Notes: generated from the letters alone by a model not told the origin. A stretch of DNA of 64,000 nucleotides from JAAYTD01 sp964472015 (GCA_964472015.1 CAYYIP010000010.1:1-64000), one strand, 5' to 3'; counted from the stretch's first letter, positions 1 through 10,297 are shown. Program-made: numbers and translations.

Positions 1-53
1 AATATAATATAATATAATATAATATAATATAATATAATATAATATAATATAAT
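1..53. repeat. AATAT pentanucleotide tandem repeat
   Basis: Ten perfect copies of the 5-bp unit AATAT followed by AAT. The array starts at the first base of the window, so its true length is unknown. It lies beyond the terminator of the CoA-transferase gene and overlaps no coding sequence. A perfect short-unit array of this length could change length by replication slippage. Confidence 0.9.
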
Positions 54-83
54 TAGTATTGTATAAACATTATAAAAGATTAT

Positions 84-118
84 AAAAAAAAAGAACAAGT
101 TTAACTTGTTCTTTTTTT
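84..118 (-). terminator. Rho-independent terminator of the CoA-transferase operon
   Basis: Perfect 11-bp arms AAGAACAAGTT (91-101) and AACTTGTTCTT (103-113) are flanked by an A-tract on the left and a T-tract on the right. It can therefore terminate in either direction. It sits 18 nt beyond the stop codon of the minus-strand gene ending at 136. Confidence 0.85.
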
Positions 119-135
119 ATTTATTTTTATTAATA

Positions 136-1335
136 TTATATTATTCCTTGTTGTTTTAATTCTTTTATTTGTTCTGCCGAATATCCTAGTAAATTATTTA
201 ATATTTCATTTGTATGTTCTGAAAGCGTAGGTGGTGGCGTTGTTACATTCCCAGGTGTTTTAGAAAATTTTGCAGTTAAATTAAATAATTTAATATTTCC
301 TATATCATTAATGTTTATTTCTGTGAATGTGTTTCTATGATTTATTTGTTCAGAGGATAACGCATCTTCTAAACTTAATATTTTTCCAGACGGGACGCCC
401 GCAGTATTTAAAAGTTCAACCCATTCATCAGTGTTTTTTAACATTAATTTTTCTTCAAGTATAGGTGTCAATATATTTCTATTTGCTTTACGATTATCTC
501 TTTCTTTAAATCTAATATCTTCTTTTAGTTCTGGTAATTCTAATATATCTGTAACGGCATGCCATTGTTCTTGCTTATTTGCAGCTATATTTATATTTCC
601 ATCACGAGTGCGGAAAGTTCCTGATGGTGCAGCAGTAAAATTATCATTACCTAATAATTGAGGTTGTTGTTGTCCTATCATTAAGTTAGCTACGACCCAT
701 CCCATAAAAGGCAAAACCGAATCTAGTAAAGCAACATCAATAAATTGTCCTATGCCTGTACGTTCTCTGTAAAATAGTGCAGCCATTACAGCAAAAGCAC
801 CATTTATACCTCCTATTGTATCACATACAGGGAAAGCAGCACGTAAAGGGTTTAATCTTTTATCGCCATTGATTGCCATAATACCGCTAAGACCTTGTAT
901 TATTTGATCATATGCAGGTTTAAAAGCATCAGGTCCTGTTTGTCCAAATCCAGATATAGCTAAATAAATAATTTTTGGATTAACTTTTACTAGTTGTTCG
1001 TATCCAATTCCAAGTCTATTCATTACATTTGGTCTAAAATTTTCTACTACGACATCTGATTTTTCAACTAGTTTTTTAAATATTTCTATTGCTTTACTAT
1101 CTTTAAGATTTAAAGTTATAGACTTCTTATTTGCATTTTGTGCTAAAAAGCTTGTTCCATGTAAAGCTTTATTATATTCCGGCTTACACCCTAGCGATCT
1201 TGCTAAATCGCCTCCTTTGGGATTTTCTATTTTTATTACTTCAGCGCCTAGTAATGCCAAATGTAAAGTACAAAAAGGACCGGATAAAACATTTGTTAAA
1301 TCAAGGACTCTAATGTTTTCAAGAATATTTTTCAT
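136..1335 (-). CDS. CaiB/BaiF family (class III) CoA-transferase
   Basis: The 399-residue product matches the usual length of family III CoA-transferases, which move CoA between carboxylic acids in the cytoplasm. The N-terminus has the family pattern (VLDLTNVLSGPFCTLHLALLGAEVIKIE, shown here only as a description of residues 10-37), with VENFRP near residue 98. The likely catalytic aspartate is Asp172 in PVCDTIGG, at the position of the acyl-anhydride-forming Asp of formyl-CoA transferase. It is the last gene of a minus-strand run, 41 nt after the LolD-like ATPase, and is followed by a strong terminator. No Shine-Dalgarno sequence is visible. The substrate cannot be told from sequence, and the neighbours do not suggest a pathway. 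Confidence 0.88.
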   Translation of the reverse strand: MKNILENIRVLDLTNVLSGPFCTLHLALLGAEVIKIENPKGGDLARSLGCKPEYNKALHGTSFLAQNANKKSITLNLKDSKAIEIFKKLVEKSDVVVENFRPNVMNRLGIGYEQLVKVNPKIIYLAISGFGQTGPDAFKPAYDQIIQGLSGIMAINGDKRLNPLRAAFPVCDTIGGINGAFAVMAALFYRERTGIGQFIDVALLDSVLPFMGWVVANLMIGQQQPQLLGNDNFTAAPSGTFRTRDGNINIAANKQEQWHAVTDILELPELKEDIRFKERDNRKANRNILTPILEEKLMLKNTDEWVELLNTAGVPSGKILSLEDALSSEQINHRNTFTEININDIGNIKLFNLTAKFSKTPGNVTTPPPTLSEHTNEILNNLLGYSAEQIKELKQQGII

Positions 1336-1376
1336 ATTATAATATTTTATATATTGTTTTATGTTTAAATTATTTT

Positions 1377-2072
1377 TTATGTTAAAATTTTACCATCTTG
1401 CATTTTTATTATATTGTGTGACATAGATGCAACCTTTTCACTATGAGTTGCTATTAAAAATGTTGTACCTATATCATTATTTATATACTTTATTAATTCA
1501 ATTACATTTAATGTATTTTTTGTATCTAAATTTCCTGTTGGTTCATCTGCTAATATAATTTCAGGTGAATTTATTAGTGCTCTTGCTATTGCTACTCGCT
1601 GTTGTTCCCCACCTGATATTTCATTTGGTTTATTATATTGAATATTTTCTATATTCATTTTTTTCATTAGTTCTAAGGCTTTTTGTTTTGCTGTTGCTGT
1701 TGCTGTTCCTAGAATTAAAGCCGGCATAATAATGTTATCTAATATATTAAATTCTGGTAAAAGGTGATGGAATTGAAATACAAAACCTATATATTTATTT
1801 CGTAAGTAAGATAAATTATTAGAATTCATTGAATTATAGCAAAAAGTTTCTCCTTTACTAGAATAAAAATTAATTATTCCACTATTTGAGTTATCTAGTG
1901 TTCCTAGTATATAAAGTAAAGTACTTTTTCCAACTCCTGAAGGACCCATTAATGCAGTAATTTTATTCCTTTTTATTTCAAAAGAAATATTATTTAATAC
2001 ACAATTATTATTTTTTCCTTTAATTGAAAAAGTTTTAATTAAATTTTTTGCATCAATAATTATATCTGACAT
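1377..2072 (-). CDS. LolD-like ABC transporter ATP-binding protein
   Basis: A 231-residue ABC ATPase with all motifs: Walker A GPSGVGKST (about 43-51), Q-loop segment FQFHHLLPEFNILDNI (about 98-113), signature SGGEQQRVAIARAL (about 153-166), Walker B with ILADEPTGNLDT, and H-switch ATHSE. The HHLLPEF segment is characteristic of LolD, which powers lipoprotein release from the inner membrane. The related MacB/FtsE group is the main alternative. No LolC/LolE permease is adjacent, so the partner must be encoded elsewhere. The gene lies 22 nt after the FadL-like porin gene and is probably co-transcribed with it. Confidence 0.87.
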   Translation of the reverse strand: MSDIIIDAKNLIKTFSIKGKNNNCVLNNISFEIKRNKITALMGPSGVGKSTLLYILGTLDNSNSGIINFYSSKGETFCYNSMNSNNLSYLRNKYIGFVFQFHHLLPEFNILDNIIMPALILGTATATAKQKALELMKKMNIENIQYNKPNEISGGEQQRVAIARALINSPEIILADEPTGNLDTKNTLNVIELIKYINNDIGTTFLIATHSEKVASMSHNIIKMQDGKILT

Positions 2073-2094
2073 AATGTAAAAAAAATTTAATATT

Positions 2095-3561
2095 TTAAAA
2101 TCTATATCTTATTCCGAGTCCATAATTTATAGGGCTGTAATTAATAAAATAATAAGAGTATAAATTTGGAACATTTTGTGTCCCATATACAGCTTGTTGT
2201 ATTTTATAATAATCAAATCTAAACGCTGCATCTATTATTAAATTCTTTGCACAAACAATTCCTATTCCTGTACCAATTATTTTATGATTTGTGCCTTCTA
2301 TATCATTATCATAAGGTGAAGTTATTGTAGTATAACTAGCTCTTAAATATAGAGGTATTTCTGGTAATTTATATTCTATTCCTGCACCTAAGGTAAATAC
2401 ACCTGTTAAATTATTTTGAATATCTTCATTTAGAGCATCAAAATAATTTGCACTTTCTATAGAATAATCATTTATGTTATAATAAAAGCTTAAATTAGTT
2501 GCATTTTTATAGGAAGCAGCCAAAGAAAATGTCATCCCCAAAAAATTTCCTGAAGCGCCTAATGAAAATTCGAAAGGTGTACTCACATTATAGTCACCTA
2601 TTCCTGAAATTTGAGAAGTAAATGTTTGTATCCCAGCTTTACTATTTGAATCGTACTCTACTTTATATTCTGAACTATAAGATTCTTCTATATAGTTATA
2701 TGTTGGGAGTTTTATAGAAGCTCCTATACGAATATTGTCATTTATACGTACTTGTAATCCTAAAATTCCTGTAATTCCTGCAATATCTTGAGATAGTTTA
2801 TCAATTACTTTGATATTATTTATATCATCTACTTCAAATGTATTATATATATTGTTAATATCCGATTCTATAAAAGAACGATAATAGTCATAACTTCCTG
2901 CTTTTGCCATAATAGTAGCTCCTAAGGACAAATTTTCAGTTATATCTATTCCAATACCAAAAACCATATTATGTAAGCCACCTTCTTCTGCTATTCTTCC
3001 ATCTTGTTGTAAATCCTTATTTATTGTTGTGTTATAATTTTCATCAGTTATCCAAGTTTCATATAACCAAGGTGCTTTTATGCTATTTTGTTGAGCTATG
3101 AAAGTATTTTTTTTATTAAACCCACTAAATCTATAATGCGCATCAAAATCATTTTCTAAAAAATATCCTATACTTAAAGTATATTTTAACGCTTCATTAT
3201 TTTTTATAGGTATTTCCATTGGGAAAGTTACTTGGATGTTTGAAAAATAAAATTCATCTTTTGAATATTTTTTTGAATTTTCTAAATAATCTGTTTTTGT
3301 ATTCGTAGATGTTAAATTAATACCTATTCCTACTTCATAGCCTCTAACTAATGAAAGACCAGCGGGATTAAATATCATTGCAGTTGCATCATCTGAAATT
3401 CCATAATAAGAAAAGCCGAGTGCACTAGTACGTGGTGAAAATGGGGCATTAGATTGAGAAAGTCTTATAGCATCTTCTATAAATTGAGCTCTAATATTAT
3501 TAGTTTGTAACAATAATATTATTAATCCCATTATAAATATTGATAAAGTTTTTTTTTTCAT
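2095..3561 (-). CDS. FadL/OmpP1-like outer-membrane beta-barrel protein
   Basis: The 488-residue protein has a signal peptide (about 1-25, cleavage after NNIRA). Its mature start (IEDAIRLSQ..SPRTSALGFSYYGISDDATAMIFNPAGL) is typical of FadL-type transporters for hydrophobic compounds, with the DDATAMIFNPAGL segment the best marker. Alternating beta-strand patterns run throughout, and the chain ends YGLGIRYRF with a C-terminal Phe, as expected for BAM-inserted barrels. PorV-type T9SS barrels share this fold, so PorV cannot be fully excluded, although the N-terminal motif favours FadL. It is the first gene of the run that continues with the LolD-like ATPase and the CoA-transferase. Confidence 0.82.
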   Translation of the reverse strand: MKKKTLSIFIMGLIILLLQTNNIRAQFIEDAIRLSQSNAPFSPRTSALGFSYYGISDDATAMIFNPAGLSLVRGYEVGIGINLTSTNTKTDYLENSKKYSKDEFYFSNIQVTFPMEIPIKNNEALKYTLSIGYFLENDFDAHYRFSGFNKKNTFIAQQNSIKAPWLYETWITDENYNTTINKDLQQDGRIAEEGGLHNMVFGIGIDITENLSLGATIMAKAGSYDYYRSFIESDINNIYNTFEVDDINNIKVIDKLSQDIAGITGILGLQVRINDNIRIGASIKLPTYNYIEESYSSEYKVEYDSNSKAGIQTFTSQISGIGDYNVSTPFEFSLGASGNFLGMTFSLAASYKNATNLSFYYNINDYSIESANYFDALNEDIQNNLTGVFTLGAGIEYKLPEIPLYLRASYTTITSPYDNDIEGTNHKIIGTGIGIVCAKNLIIDAAFRFDYYKIQQAVYGTQNVPNLYSYYFINYSPINYGLGIRYRF

Positions 3562-3798
3562 AATTTTCTTCTTTTTTTTATTATTAAATTTAAAGATATA
3601 AAAAAATTATTTAATTTGTAATATCTTTTTTATTTAATACAAATATAATAAAAATATATTTTAATATATAAATTCTTTTTATTTTAAATTTTTATTAATT
3701 TTTTAATACGTAATAAAATAAACATAAAAACACATTTTTTATAAAAGATCAATATAATTACATATTTAATAAAATTAAGTTTTTATTTGTTTAATAAT

Positions 3799-4404
3799 TT
3801 AGATTATATGCACAATATATTGTTTTATTTGTTTAAAAGTAGTTTCTATATCATTATTAGCATCTATTATTTTTATTCTTTTAGGTTCTTGTTTTGCAAT
3901 ATAATGATAGCCTTCTATTACTTTCTTAAAAAAATTAGTATCTAATGCTTCAATCCTATCTTTTTTTGTATTTTTACGTCTTTTTATAAATTCTTCTATT
4001 GATATATCTAGAAAAAAAGTAATATTTGGAGTAACACTATATTTTTTAATTATATCATTACATTGATTAATATCTTTTATAGATGTGTTATGTCCAAAGC
4101 CTTGATAAGCAGTAGTAGAGTCGAAAAATCTATCTGATATTACTATATCATTATTTTTTAAAGCAGGTATAATAACAGTATCTATTAAGTGCATACGCGC
4201 TGCATTAAACAAAAACAATTCAGTAATAGGACTTATAGCATATTTTGAATTTAATAGTATTTCTCTTATCTGTTCTGAAAGGATTGTACTACCTGGCTCT
4301 CTTGTAGTAATAACATTATATCCTTTTTCTAAAAAAAAATTTTTTAAATATTGAACCTGTGTTGTTTTTCCACAACCATCAATTCCTTCAAAAGTAATAA
4401 ACAT
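3799..4404 (-). CDS. tmk: dTMP kinase (thymidylate kinase)
   Basis: A 201-residue enzyme of normal length that phosphorylates dTMP to dTDP for DNA synthesis. The P-loop is at residues 7-14 (GIDGCGKT), followed by the TREPG motif and the DRFFDSTTAYQG substrate/lid motif. Its ATG overlaps the stop of rsmI by one base (TAATG), so translation is probably coupled. An AGGAGG Shine-Dalgarno sequence lies inside the last codons of rsmI. No terminator is obvious in the 237-bp gap downstream. Confidence 0.96.
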   Translation of the reverse strand: MFITFEGIDGCGKTTQVQYLKNFFLEKGYNVITTREPGSTILSEQIREILLNSKYAISPITELFLFNAARMHLIDTVIIPALKNNDIVISDRFFDSTTAYQGFGHNTSIKDINQCNDIIKKYSVTPNITFFLDISIEEFIKRRKNTKKDRIEALDTNFFKKVIEGYHYIAKQEPKRIKIIDANNDIETTFKQIKQYIVHII

Positions 4405-5114
4405 TATATAATTTCCTCCTTATTATTTCCTTCTATTATAATAACAAATTCTCCTTTTTCGATAATATTAATTTTATCTTTTATAAAATTAGATGTATTA
4501 AATCTTATATATTCTTCATGAATTTTACTAATTTCTCTTGCTATACAAATTTTTCTATTAGGTGCTATATTTACAATTTCATTAATAAATTTAACAATTC
4601 TATGAGAAGATTCGTATAAAATAGAAGTATTGTTACAATCTAATATTTGTTTTATAAAGGTTTTTCTTCCTTTTTTTTGTGGCGGGAATCCCCAAAATGT
4701 AAAATTATGTATTGGTAATCCACTTGCTATTAAAGCTGGTATAAGTGCATTAGCTCCAGGGAGTGATATAATTTTAATTTTTTTTTCTATTGCTTTTTGT
4801 ACAAGTTTATATCCTGGATCAGATATACATGGTGAACCAGCATCAGAAATTAATGCAACAATACTTCCTTTATATATCTTATCAATAAGGAAGTTAATTT
4901 TTTCTTTTTCATTATGCTCAAAATAACTAATTAATTTTGCTTTTGTATTAATATTAAGTGCTTTTATTAAAATTCCACTTCTTCGTGTATCTTCACAAGC
5001 AATTATATCTGCGTTTTGTAATATATTTATTGCTCTTAAAGTTATATCTTCAAGATTACCTATCGGTGTTGGAACTAAATATAATGCAGGTTCTATATTT
5101 TGTTTTTTGTTCAT
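4404..5114 (-). CDS. rsmI: 16S rRNA 2'-O-ribose C1402 methyltransferase RsmI
   Basis: A 236-residue SAM-dependent methyltransferase of the tetrapyrrole-methylase fold. It shows the RsmI hallmarks VPTPIGNLEDITLRA (about 14-28), CEDTRRSGILI and SDAGSPCISDPG. RsmI methylates the ribose of C1402 in the decoding centre of 16S rRNA. It forms a two-gene unit with tmk through a one-base overlap. No Shine-Dalgarno sequence is visible at its ATG. Confidence 0.95.
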   Translation of the reverse strand: MNKKQNIEPALYLVPTPIGNLEDITLRAINILQNADIIACEDTRRSGILIKALNINTKAKLISYFEHNEKEKINFLIDKIYKGSIVALISDAGSPCISDPGYKLVQKAIEKKIKIISLPGANALIPALIASGLPIHNFTFWGFPPQKKGRKTFIKQILDCNNTSILYESSHRIVKFINEIVNIAPNRKICIAREISKIHEEYIRFNTSNFIKDKINIIEKGEFVIIIEGNNKEEII

Positions 5115-5124
5115 TAATATTTTT

Positions 5125-5160
5125 TATAAAAATACTCATCTAATAATTATTAGATGAGTA
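5125..5160 (-). terminator. Intrinsic terminator of rpoC
   Basis: A perfect 28-bp palindrome (5133-5160) with arms TACTCATCTAATAA and TTATTAGATGAGTA begins 36 nt past the rpoC stop. Read on the minus strand it is followed by TTTTT. Confidence 0.8.
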
Positions 5161-5196
5161 TAAATTTATTAAAATCAAATGTTTTTTTATTATATA

Positions 5197-8100
5197 TTAT
5201 TCTTCATTAGAGCTTAATTCATGCATTGTTTCTATATCGGATTGCTCGAAAGTTTCTGTCATTTCTGATTTTATATCTTCAATTGTAACTTCAGGATGTA
5301 TTTCTGAATTTAAAGCGTTAGCTTGTTCCATCTCATCTTTAAATTTACGTCCAAATATATTTCCAACAGAACTTTCAATAAACAATGTTTGATATTTTCT
5401 TAATCCAGTACCAGCAGGAATAAGTTGTCCAAGGATAATATTTTCTTTAAGTCCAGTTAAATTATCGACTTTAGATGCAATAGAAGTATTAGAAAGTACT
5501 TTTGTTGTTTCTTGGAATGAAGCAGCAGAAAGCCAACTTTCAGTTGTTAAAGATGCTTGGGTTATTCCTAACAAAACTGGTTCTGATATTGCAGGACTAG
5601 CTGCTCTTGTTATTGCAATACTTTTTCCTTTATTTTTAAGATCTAAGTTGTTTTCTTTAATTCGTTTACGTGAGTAAAGTGCTCCCTCATAAAATTTAGA
5701 ATCACCTTTGTCAGTAACAACTAATTGGTTTTTTAATTTTTGGTTTTCATCTAATAGTTGTAGTTTATCAATACAATCATTTTCTATTAAATTAGAATCT
5801 CCTACGTCAGTAACTCTAACTTTCTGTAACATTTGTCTTACAATTACTTCAACATGTTTATCACTTATTTTTACACCTTGCATACGATATACTTCTTGTA
5901 TTTCATTGACTAAGTATTCTTGTACAGCATTAGGACCTTTTATGCGTAATGTATCATGAGGATTTACCGACCCTTCTGTTAATCTGTCACCTGCTTTTAC
6001 GAAATCAGTTTCTTGAACAAGAATATATTTTCCTATTGGAATAGTATATTCTTTAACTGTTTTTTCATCTATAGATGTAACTATTATAATTTTTTGACCA
6101 CGTTTAGGTTTATCATAAGATATATAACCATCTATTTCAGAAACAATAGCAGGATTTTGTGGTTTACGAGCTTCAAATAATTCTGTAACTCGCGGCAATC
6201 CGCCTGTGATATCACGAGTTCTTCCTAAGTCTCTTGGGATTTTAGCTAATGAAGTTCCTATACCAATTATTTCATTATCGTCTACTCTAAGTTGAGCTCT
6301 TGACGGGATGCTATAACTTCGAATTATACGTCCTTCATTATCTATAATATCAATAGCAGGCGATTTTGTTTTATCTCTTGAATCTATAACAACTTTTGTA
6401 ATATGTCCTGTTTGTTCATCATTTACATCTCTATATGTAATATTAGGGATTAAATCAATGAATTTTACAGTACCTTGTACTTCAGATATAATTGCAGAAT
6501 TATAAGGATCCCATTCATATATAATTTGCCATTTTTCAACTTTTTCACCTTGAAGAACTTTGAGTTCTGCACCATAAGTAACATCATATTTAGTTAATAC
6601 TTGCTTTGTGATTGGATCAATAACTTGTATAACTCCATTTCGAGAGACAACTACATTTATTAAGGATGTTTCTCCTTCGTAAGAGATATATCTAACATTT
6701 TCAAAATTGATTATACCACTAAATTTTGAAGAGACAGTAGATTGAGAAGCTACTAAGGCAGCTGTACCACCTGTATGGAATGTTCTAAGTGTTAACTGAG
6801 TTCCTGGTTCTCCAATAGATTGAGAAGCAATAGTTCCTACCGCTTCACCAACATCTATCATCTTTCCAGTTGCTAGATTACGTCCGTAACATTTAGCACA
6901 AACTCCATGTCTAGATTCACAAGTTAATACAGTTCTTATCATTACAGATTCTATTGCTGCAGATTCAATAGCATTTGCTGTATCTTCATCTATTAATTCG
7001 CCTGCTTTTACTAAAACTTTTCTGCTAATAATATCTACTACATCAACTAAAGCAACTCTTCCTAATATTCGTTCATATAATGGTTCTTTAACTTCTTCAC
7101 CATCTTTTATAGCAGACATATTAACACCACGTATTGTACCACAGTCTATTTCAGAAATAATAACGTCTTGTGCTACATCGTGTAGTCGTCTTGTTAAATA
7201 TCCTGCTTCTGCAGTTTTTAATGCAGTATCAGCTAAACCTTTTCTAGCACCGTGAGTAGAAATAAAATATTCAAGAATAGAAAGTCCTTCCTTAAAATTT
7301 GATATAATAGGTGTTTCTATTAATTCGCCTGTTGAGCCCGATAGTGATTTTTTCGGTTTTGCCATAAGGCCACGCATACCAGCTAATTGTCTAATTTGTT
7401 CTTTAGAACCTCTTGCTTGAGAATCTAACATCATCCAAAATGTATTGAATCCTTGTTTTGATTGAGTAAGATCATTATATAATTTATCTGCAACTTTATT
7501 AGTAGCTGTTGACCAAGTATCAATAATTTTATTATATCTTTCGCCTGAAGAAATTACACCATTTACGTAAGCACGTTCAATAGTATCAATTTTTGTTTGA
7601 GCATTGTTAACTATATCAGTTTTTTCTTGCGGAATTATAACATCGCCAATACTTACTGATAATCCGCCAATTGTTGCATACCTGAAACCCATATTTTTAA
7701 GATCATCAAGAAACTTTGCTGTTCTATCTAATCCTACTGTACGGAAACATTGCCCAATTATCTGTCTTAAGCGTTTTTTTGTAAGTAATTCGTTTAAATA
7801 ACCTAATTCTTTAGGAACTATTTGATTAAATATAACTCTTCCAGGAGTTGTTTCTAACATTTGTTCTTTATAACGAACTTTTATTTTAGCATGTAATTCT
7901 ATATATTTTAAATTATGAGCAACCAAAAGTTCATCAACAGATGAAAATGTTTTACCTTCCCCAACAGCTCCATTTCTTATTTTTGTTAAATAATACATAC
8001 CTAGTACCATATCTTGTGAAGGTACTGCAATAGGGTCACCATTTTGAGTATGCATAATATTATAAGGTGCTAGAAGTAATAACATAGCTTCTAATTGAGC

Positions 8101-9555
8101 TTCAAAAGAAATAGGTAGATGTACCGCCATTTGATCACCATCAAAATCAGCGTTAAAAGCAGTACACACCAAGGGATGTAATTGAATAGCTTTACCTTCT
8201 ATTAAAATAGGTTGGAAAGCTTGTATTCCAAGTCTATGTAAAGTAGGTGCTCTATTAAGCATTACTGGATGTCCATCGATAACCATTTCCAGAATATCAT
8301 AAACTTCTGTTGCTTTGCGTTCTATCATCTTTTTTGCACTCTTTACTGTTTTTACATATCCACGTTCAACTAAACGTCGTATAATAAAAGGCTTAAATAA
8401 TTCTAAAGCTAATTCTTTAGGTAATCCGCATTCATATAATTTAAGCTCTGGACCAACAACAATAACAGAACGACCTGAATAATCAACACGTTTACCTAAT
8501 AAATTTTGTCTGAAACGACCTGTTTTACCTTTTAATGTATCTGCTAATGATTTTAAAGCTCGTTGTGATTCACTTCGTACCTGACGTCTTGAATTATCAA
8601 ATAACGCATCAACAGATTCTTGTAACATTCGTTTTTCATTTCTAAGAATAACTTCGGGTGCCTTTATATCTATTAAACGTTTTAAACGATTATTTCTTAT
8701 TATAGTTCTCCTATATAAATCATTTAAGTCAGACGTTGCAAAACGACCTCCATCTAATGGTACTAATGGACGTAAATCAGGAGGTATAACAGGGATTATA
8801 TCTAATACCATCCAAGCAGGCTCGTTTTTTAGATTTGGATTTTTAGCACTTTGTCTGAATGCGTCTAATACACGAAGTCTTTTGAATATTTCTTGTTTTT
8901 TTGTCTGTGATGTTTCTGTCTTAAGTTTTTCTTTTAAATCACGATAGACTTTTTCAGGGTCAGTTCGTCTTAATAATTCTTTTATTGCTTCTGCACCTAT
9001 AAGAGCAATAAATTTATTAGGATTATCATCATCTAATTCGTCATTGTTTGTATTTGCCAAGGACTCTTTTACTTCCAAATATTGTTCTTCTGTAAGTAAA
9101 TCTTTTGTATTAAGTCCTTCTAATCCAGGATTAATAACTACGTAGGATTCATAATAAGCTATACGTTCTATATCACGAGCAGGCATCCCTAAAACACAGG
9201 ATATTTTATTAGGTGATGAACGTAAAAACCAAATATGAACAACAGGAACAGCTAAAGTTATATGCCCCATTCTATCGCGTCTTACTGATTTTTGAGTTAC
9301 TTCTACTCCACATCTGTCACAAATAATTCCTTTGTAACGAATACGTTTATATTTTCCACAAGCACATTCCCAATCTCTAGTTGGTCCAAATATCTTTTCA
9401 CAAAACAAACCATCTTTTTCAGGTCTAAATGAACGATAGTTAATAGTTTCTGGTTTTGTTACTTCACCATGAGAACGATTAAGTATATCATCTGGAGATG
9501 CTAATTTTATGGAAATTTTATTAAATCCACGATACGACATATTCATCGGTTTCAT
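5197..9555 (-). CDS. rpoC: DNA-directed RNA polymerase subunit beta'
   Basis: The 1452-residue beta' subunit is complete. The N-terminal zinc-binding [20 protein letters not shown] is at about residues 70-89. The catalytic magnesium loop [12 protein letters not shown] is at about 466-477. The second zinc site [13 protein letters not shown] is present and the trigger-loop/bridge-helix region is intact. Length is normal for FCB bacteria. The start is supported by an AGGAGT Shine-Dalgarno (9563-9568) 7 nt before the ATG. rpoB, which almost always lies immediately upstream, is absent: the 742 bp upstream are non-coding and the next gene is divergent ftsQ. Highly confident in identity; the unlinked position is notable. 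Confidence 0.98.
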   Translation of the reverse strand: MKPMNMSYRGFNKISIKLASPDDILNRSHGEVTKPETINYRSFRPEKDGLFCEKIFGPTRDWECACGKYKRIRYKGIICDRCGVEVTQKSVRRDRMGHITLAVPVVHIWFLRSSPNKISCVLGMPARDIERIAYYESYVVINPGLEGLNTKDLLTEEQYLEVKESLANTNNDELDDDNPNKFIALIGAEAIKELLRRTDPEKVYRDLKEKLKTETSQTKKQEIFKRLRVLDAFRQSAKNPNLKNEPAWMVLDIIPVIPPDLRPLVPLDGGRFATSDLNDLYRRTIIRNNRLKRLIDIKAPEVILRNEKRMLQESVDALFDNSRRQVRSESQRALKSLADTLKGKTGRFRQNLLGKRVDYSGRSVIVVGPELKLYECGLPKELALELFKPFIIRRLVERGYVKTVKSAKKMIERKATEVYDILEMVIDGHPVMLNRAPTLHRLGIQAFQPILIEGKAIQLHPLVCTAFNADFDGDQMAVHLPISFEAQLEAMLLLLAPYNIMHTQNGDPIAVPSQDMVLGMYYLTKIRNGAVGEGKTFSSVDELLVAHNLKYIELHAKIKVRYKEQMLETTPGRVIFNQIVPKELGYLNELLTKKRLRQIIGQCFRTVGLDRTAKFLDDLKNMGFRYATIGGLSVSIGDVIIPQEKTDIVNNAQTKIDTIERAYVNGVISSGERYNKIIDTWSTATNKVADKLYNDLTQSKQGFNTFWMMLDSQARGSKEQIRQLAGMRGLMAKPKKSLSGSTGELIETPIISNFKEGLSILEYFISTHGARKGLADTALKTAEAGYLTRRLHDVAQDVIISEIDCGTIRGVNMSAIKDGEEVKEPLYERILGRVALVDVVDIISRKVLVKAGELIDEDTANAIESAAIESVMIRTVLTCESRHGVCAKCYGRNLATGKMIDVGEAVGTIASQSIGEPGTQLTLRTFHTGGTAALVASQSTVSSKFSGIINFENVRYISYEGETSLINVVVSRNGVIQVIDPITKQVLTKYDVTYGAELKVLQGEKVEKWQIIYEWDPYNSAIISEVQGTVKFIDLIPNITYRDVNDEQTGHITKVVIDSRDKTKSPAIDIIDNEGRIIRSYSIPSRAQLRVDDNEIIGIGTSLAKIPRDLGRTRDITGGLPRVTELFEARKPQNPAIVSEIDGYISYDKPKRGQKIIIVTSIDEKTVKEYTIPIGKYILVQETDFVKAGDRLTEGSVNPHDTLRIKGPNAVQEYLVNEIQEVYRMQGVKISDKHVEVIVRQMLQKVRVTDVGDSNLIENDCIDKLQLLDENQKLKNQLVVTDKGDSKFYEGALYSRKRIKENNLDLKNKGKSIAITRAASPAISEPVLLGITQASLTTESWLSAASFQETTKVLSNTSIASKVDNLTGLKENIILGQLIPAGTGLRKYQTLFIESSVGNIFGRKFKDEMEQANALNSEIHPEVTIEDIKSEMTETFEQSDIETMHELSSNEE

Positions 9556-9792
9556 TCAAAAAACTCCTATATTATATTATCTTTTTTATCTATGTTAAAA
9601 TGAAAGGTATATTAATATTTTTTTGCAATATTCTTTTAGTGTAATATAAAAACGTTTAAAATACTAATTTTTTTAGAAATAATTGCAATAAAAAATCAAA
9701 ATAAATTTTTTTTATAAAAAATTTATTTATTTTATGTTAATTTCTTTGAAAAAAATATTAAATCAAAAAAAAAAATTTTTTTTTATTTAATA

Positions 9793-9824
9793 TTTGTTTT
9801 TTTTATAAAAAACAATTATTTTTG
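9793..9824 (+). promoter_or_regulatory. Bacteroidota-type promoter (TTTG-N20-TATTTTTG)
   Basis: The -33 element TTTG (9793-9796) and the -7 element TATTTTTG (9817-9824) are separated by 20 nt, matching the Bacteroidota sigma consensus. The predicted transcription start is near 9831. That is 460 nt before ftsQ and about 50 nt before the C-loop hairpin, so the product could be a small RNA, a long ftsQ leader, or both. Confidence 0.6.
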
Positions 9825-9830
9825 CAATGT

Positions 9831-9934
9831 ATTATTTGTATTAATAGTAATAAAGTATTAATTAATAAATAAAAAGCAGCATAAAAGAAGATTATATTTT
9901 CCCCCCAACCCCCATATAATTTCTTTTTTATTTT
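9831..9934 (+). ncRNA. Candidate small RNA ending in a C-rich-loop hairpin
   Basis: Downstream of the promoter at 9793-9824, AAAAGAA (9883-9889) pairs with TTCTTTT (9921-9927) and ATTATAT (9891-9897) pairs with ATATAAT (9914-9920), with one bulged G at 9890. The loop is TTT plus CCCCCCAACCCCC (9901-9913), the only such C-run in the window. The 3' arm runs directly into T-rich sequence, as in an intrinsic terminator. The stem is almost all A-U and so only moderately stable. The transcript and its ends are inferred. An attenuator in the ftsQ leader is the alternative. Confidence 0.35.
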
Positions 9935-10297
9935 CATTTTTATTAATTAAAATTAAGAAAATCAATTTATTAAAATTTTATATCTAAAATAATTTTAATT
10001 ATTTTATTGAAGTTATTGATTTTTCTTATAATAATTTTTCTTATAATAAGAATATAAATTAACAATATTAAAACATTCATAAAATGTGATTTACTGTATT
10101 AGGGAATAATAAATAATATTAAATAATATTATCTAAAGAATATAATTTATATAATTTTTAATGTATATATTTTATTTTCTTGGGAAATATTTTTCTTATT
10201 TACAGTTTAAAAATTATAATTAATGCGATTTAAAAGTAATTTTTTATTTAATAATTCTAAGTTATTAAAATATATAAATCAATAATCAATAGTGAAA

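Larger units (their letters stand above)
9556..10297. other. Gene-free divergent region between rpoC and ftsQ
   Basis: About 740 bp of extremely AT-rich DNA without a credible reading frame. It must hold the rpoC promoter (minus) and the ftsQAZ promoter (plus). Visible structure: a complete plus-strand promoter (9793-9824), a hairpin with a C-rich loop (9883-9929), and a perfect tandem duplication of 15 bp (10020-10034 and 10035-10049, unit TTTTTCTTATAATAA). No promoter matching the consensus was found for rpoC. Confidence 0.7.

Noticed and set aside
2095..3561. Assignment of the beta-barrel as the T9SS component PorV
   Set aside because: The N-terminal DDATAMIFNPAGL pattern and the neighbours (LolD-like, CoA-transferase) fit the FadL family better, and no other T9SS component is nearby.
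5197..9555. Open frames antisense to rpoC and other long genes
   Set aside because: They lie fully inside well-identified genes, have no family motifs and follow from skewed codon use on the coding strand.
10020..10049. Two tandem 15-bp copies in the rpoC-ftsQ gap as a possible iteron or CRISPR
   Set aside because: Only two copies, no spacers and no associated genes. Kept only as a note on the region.
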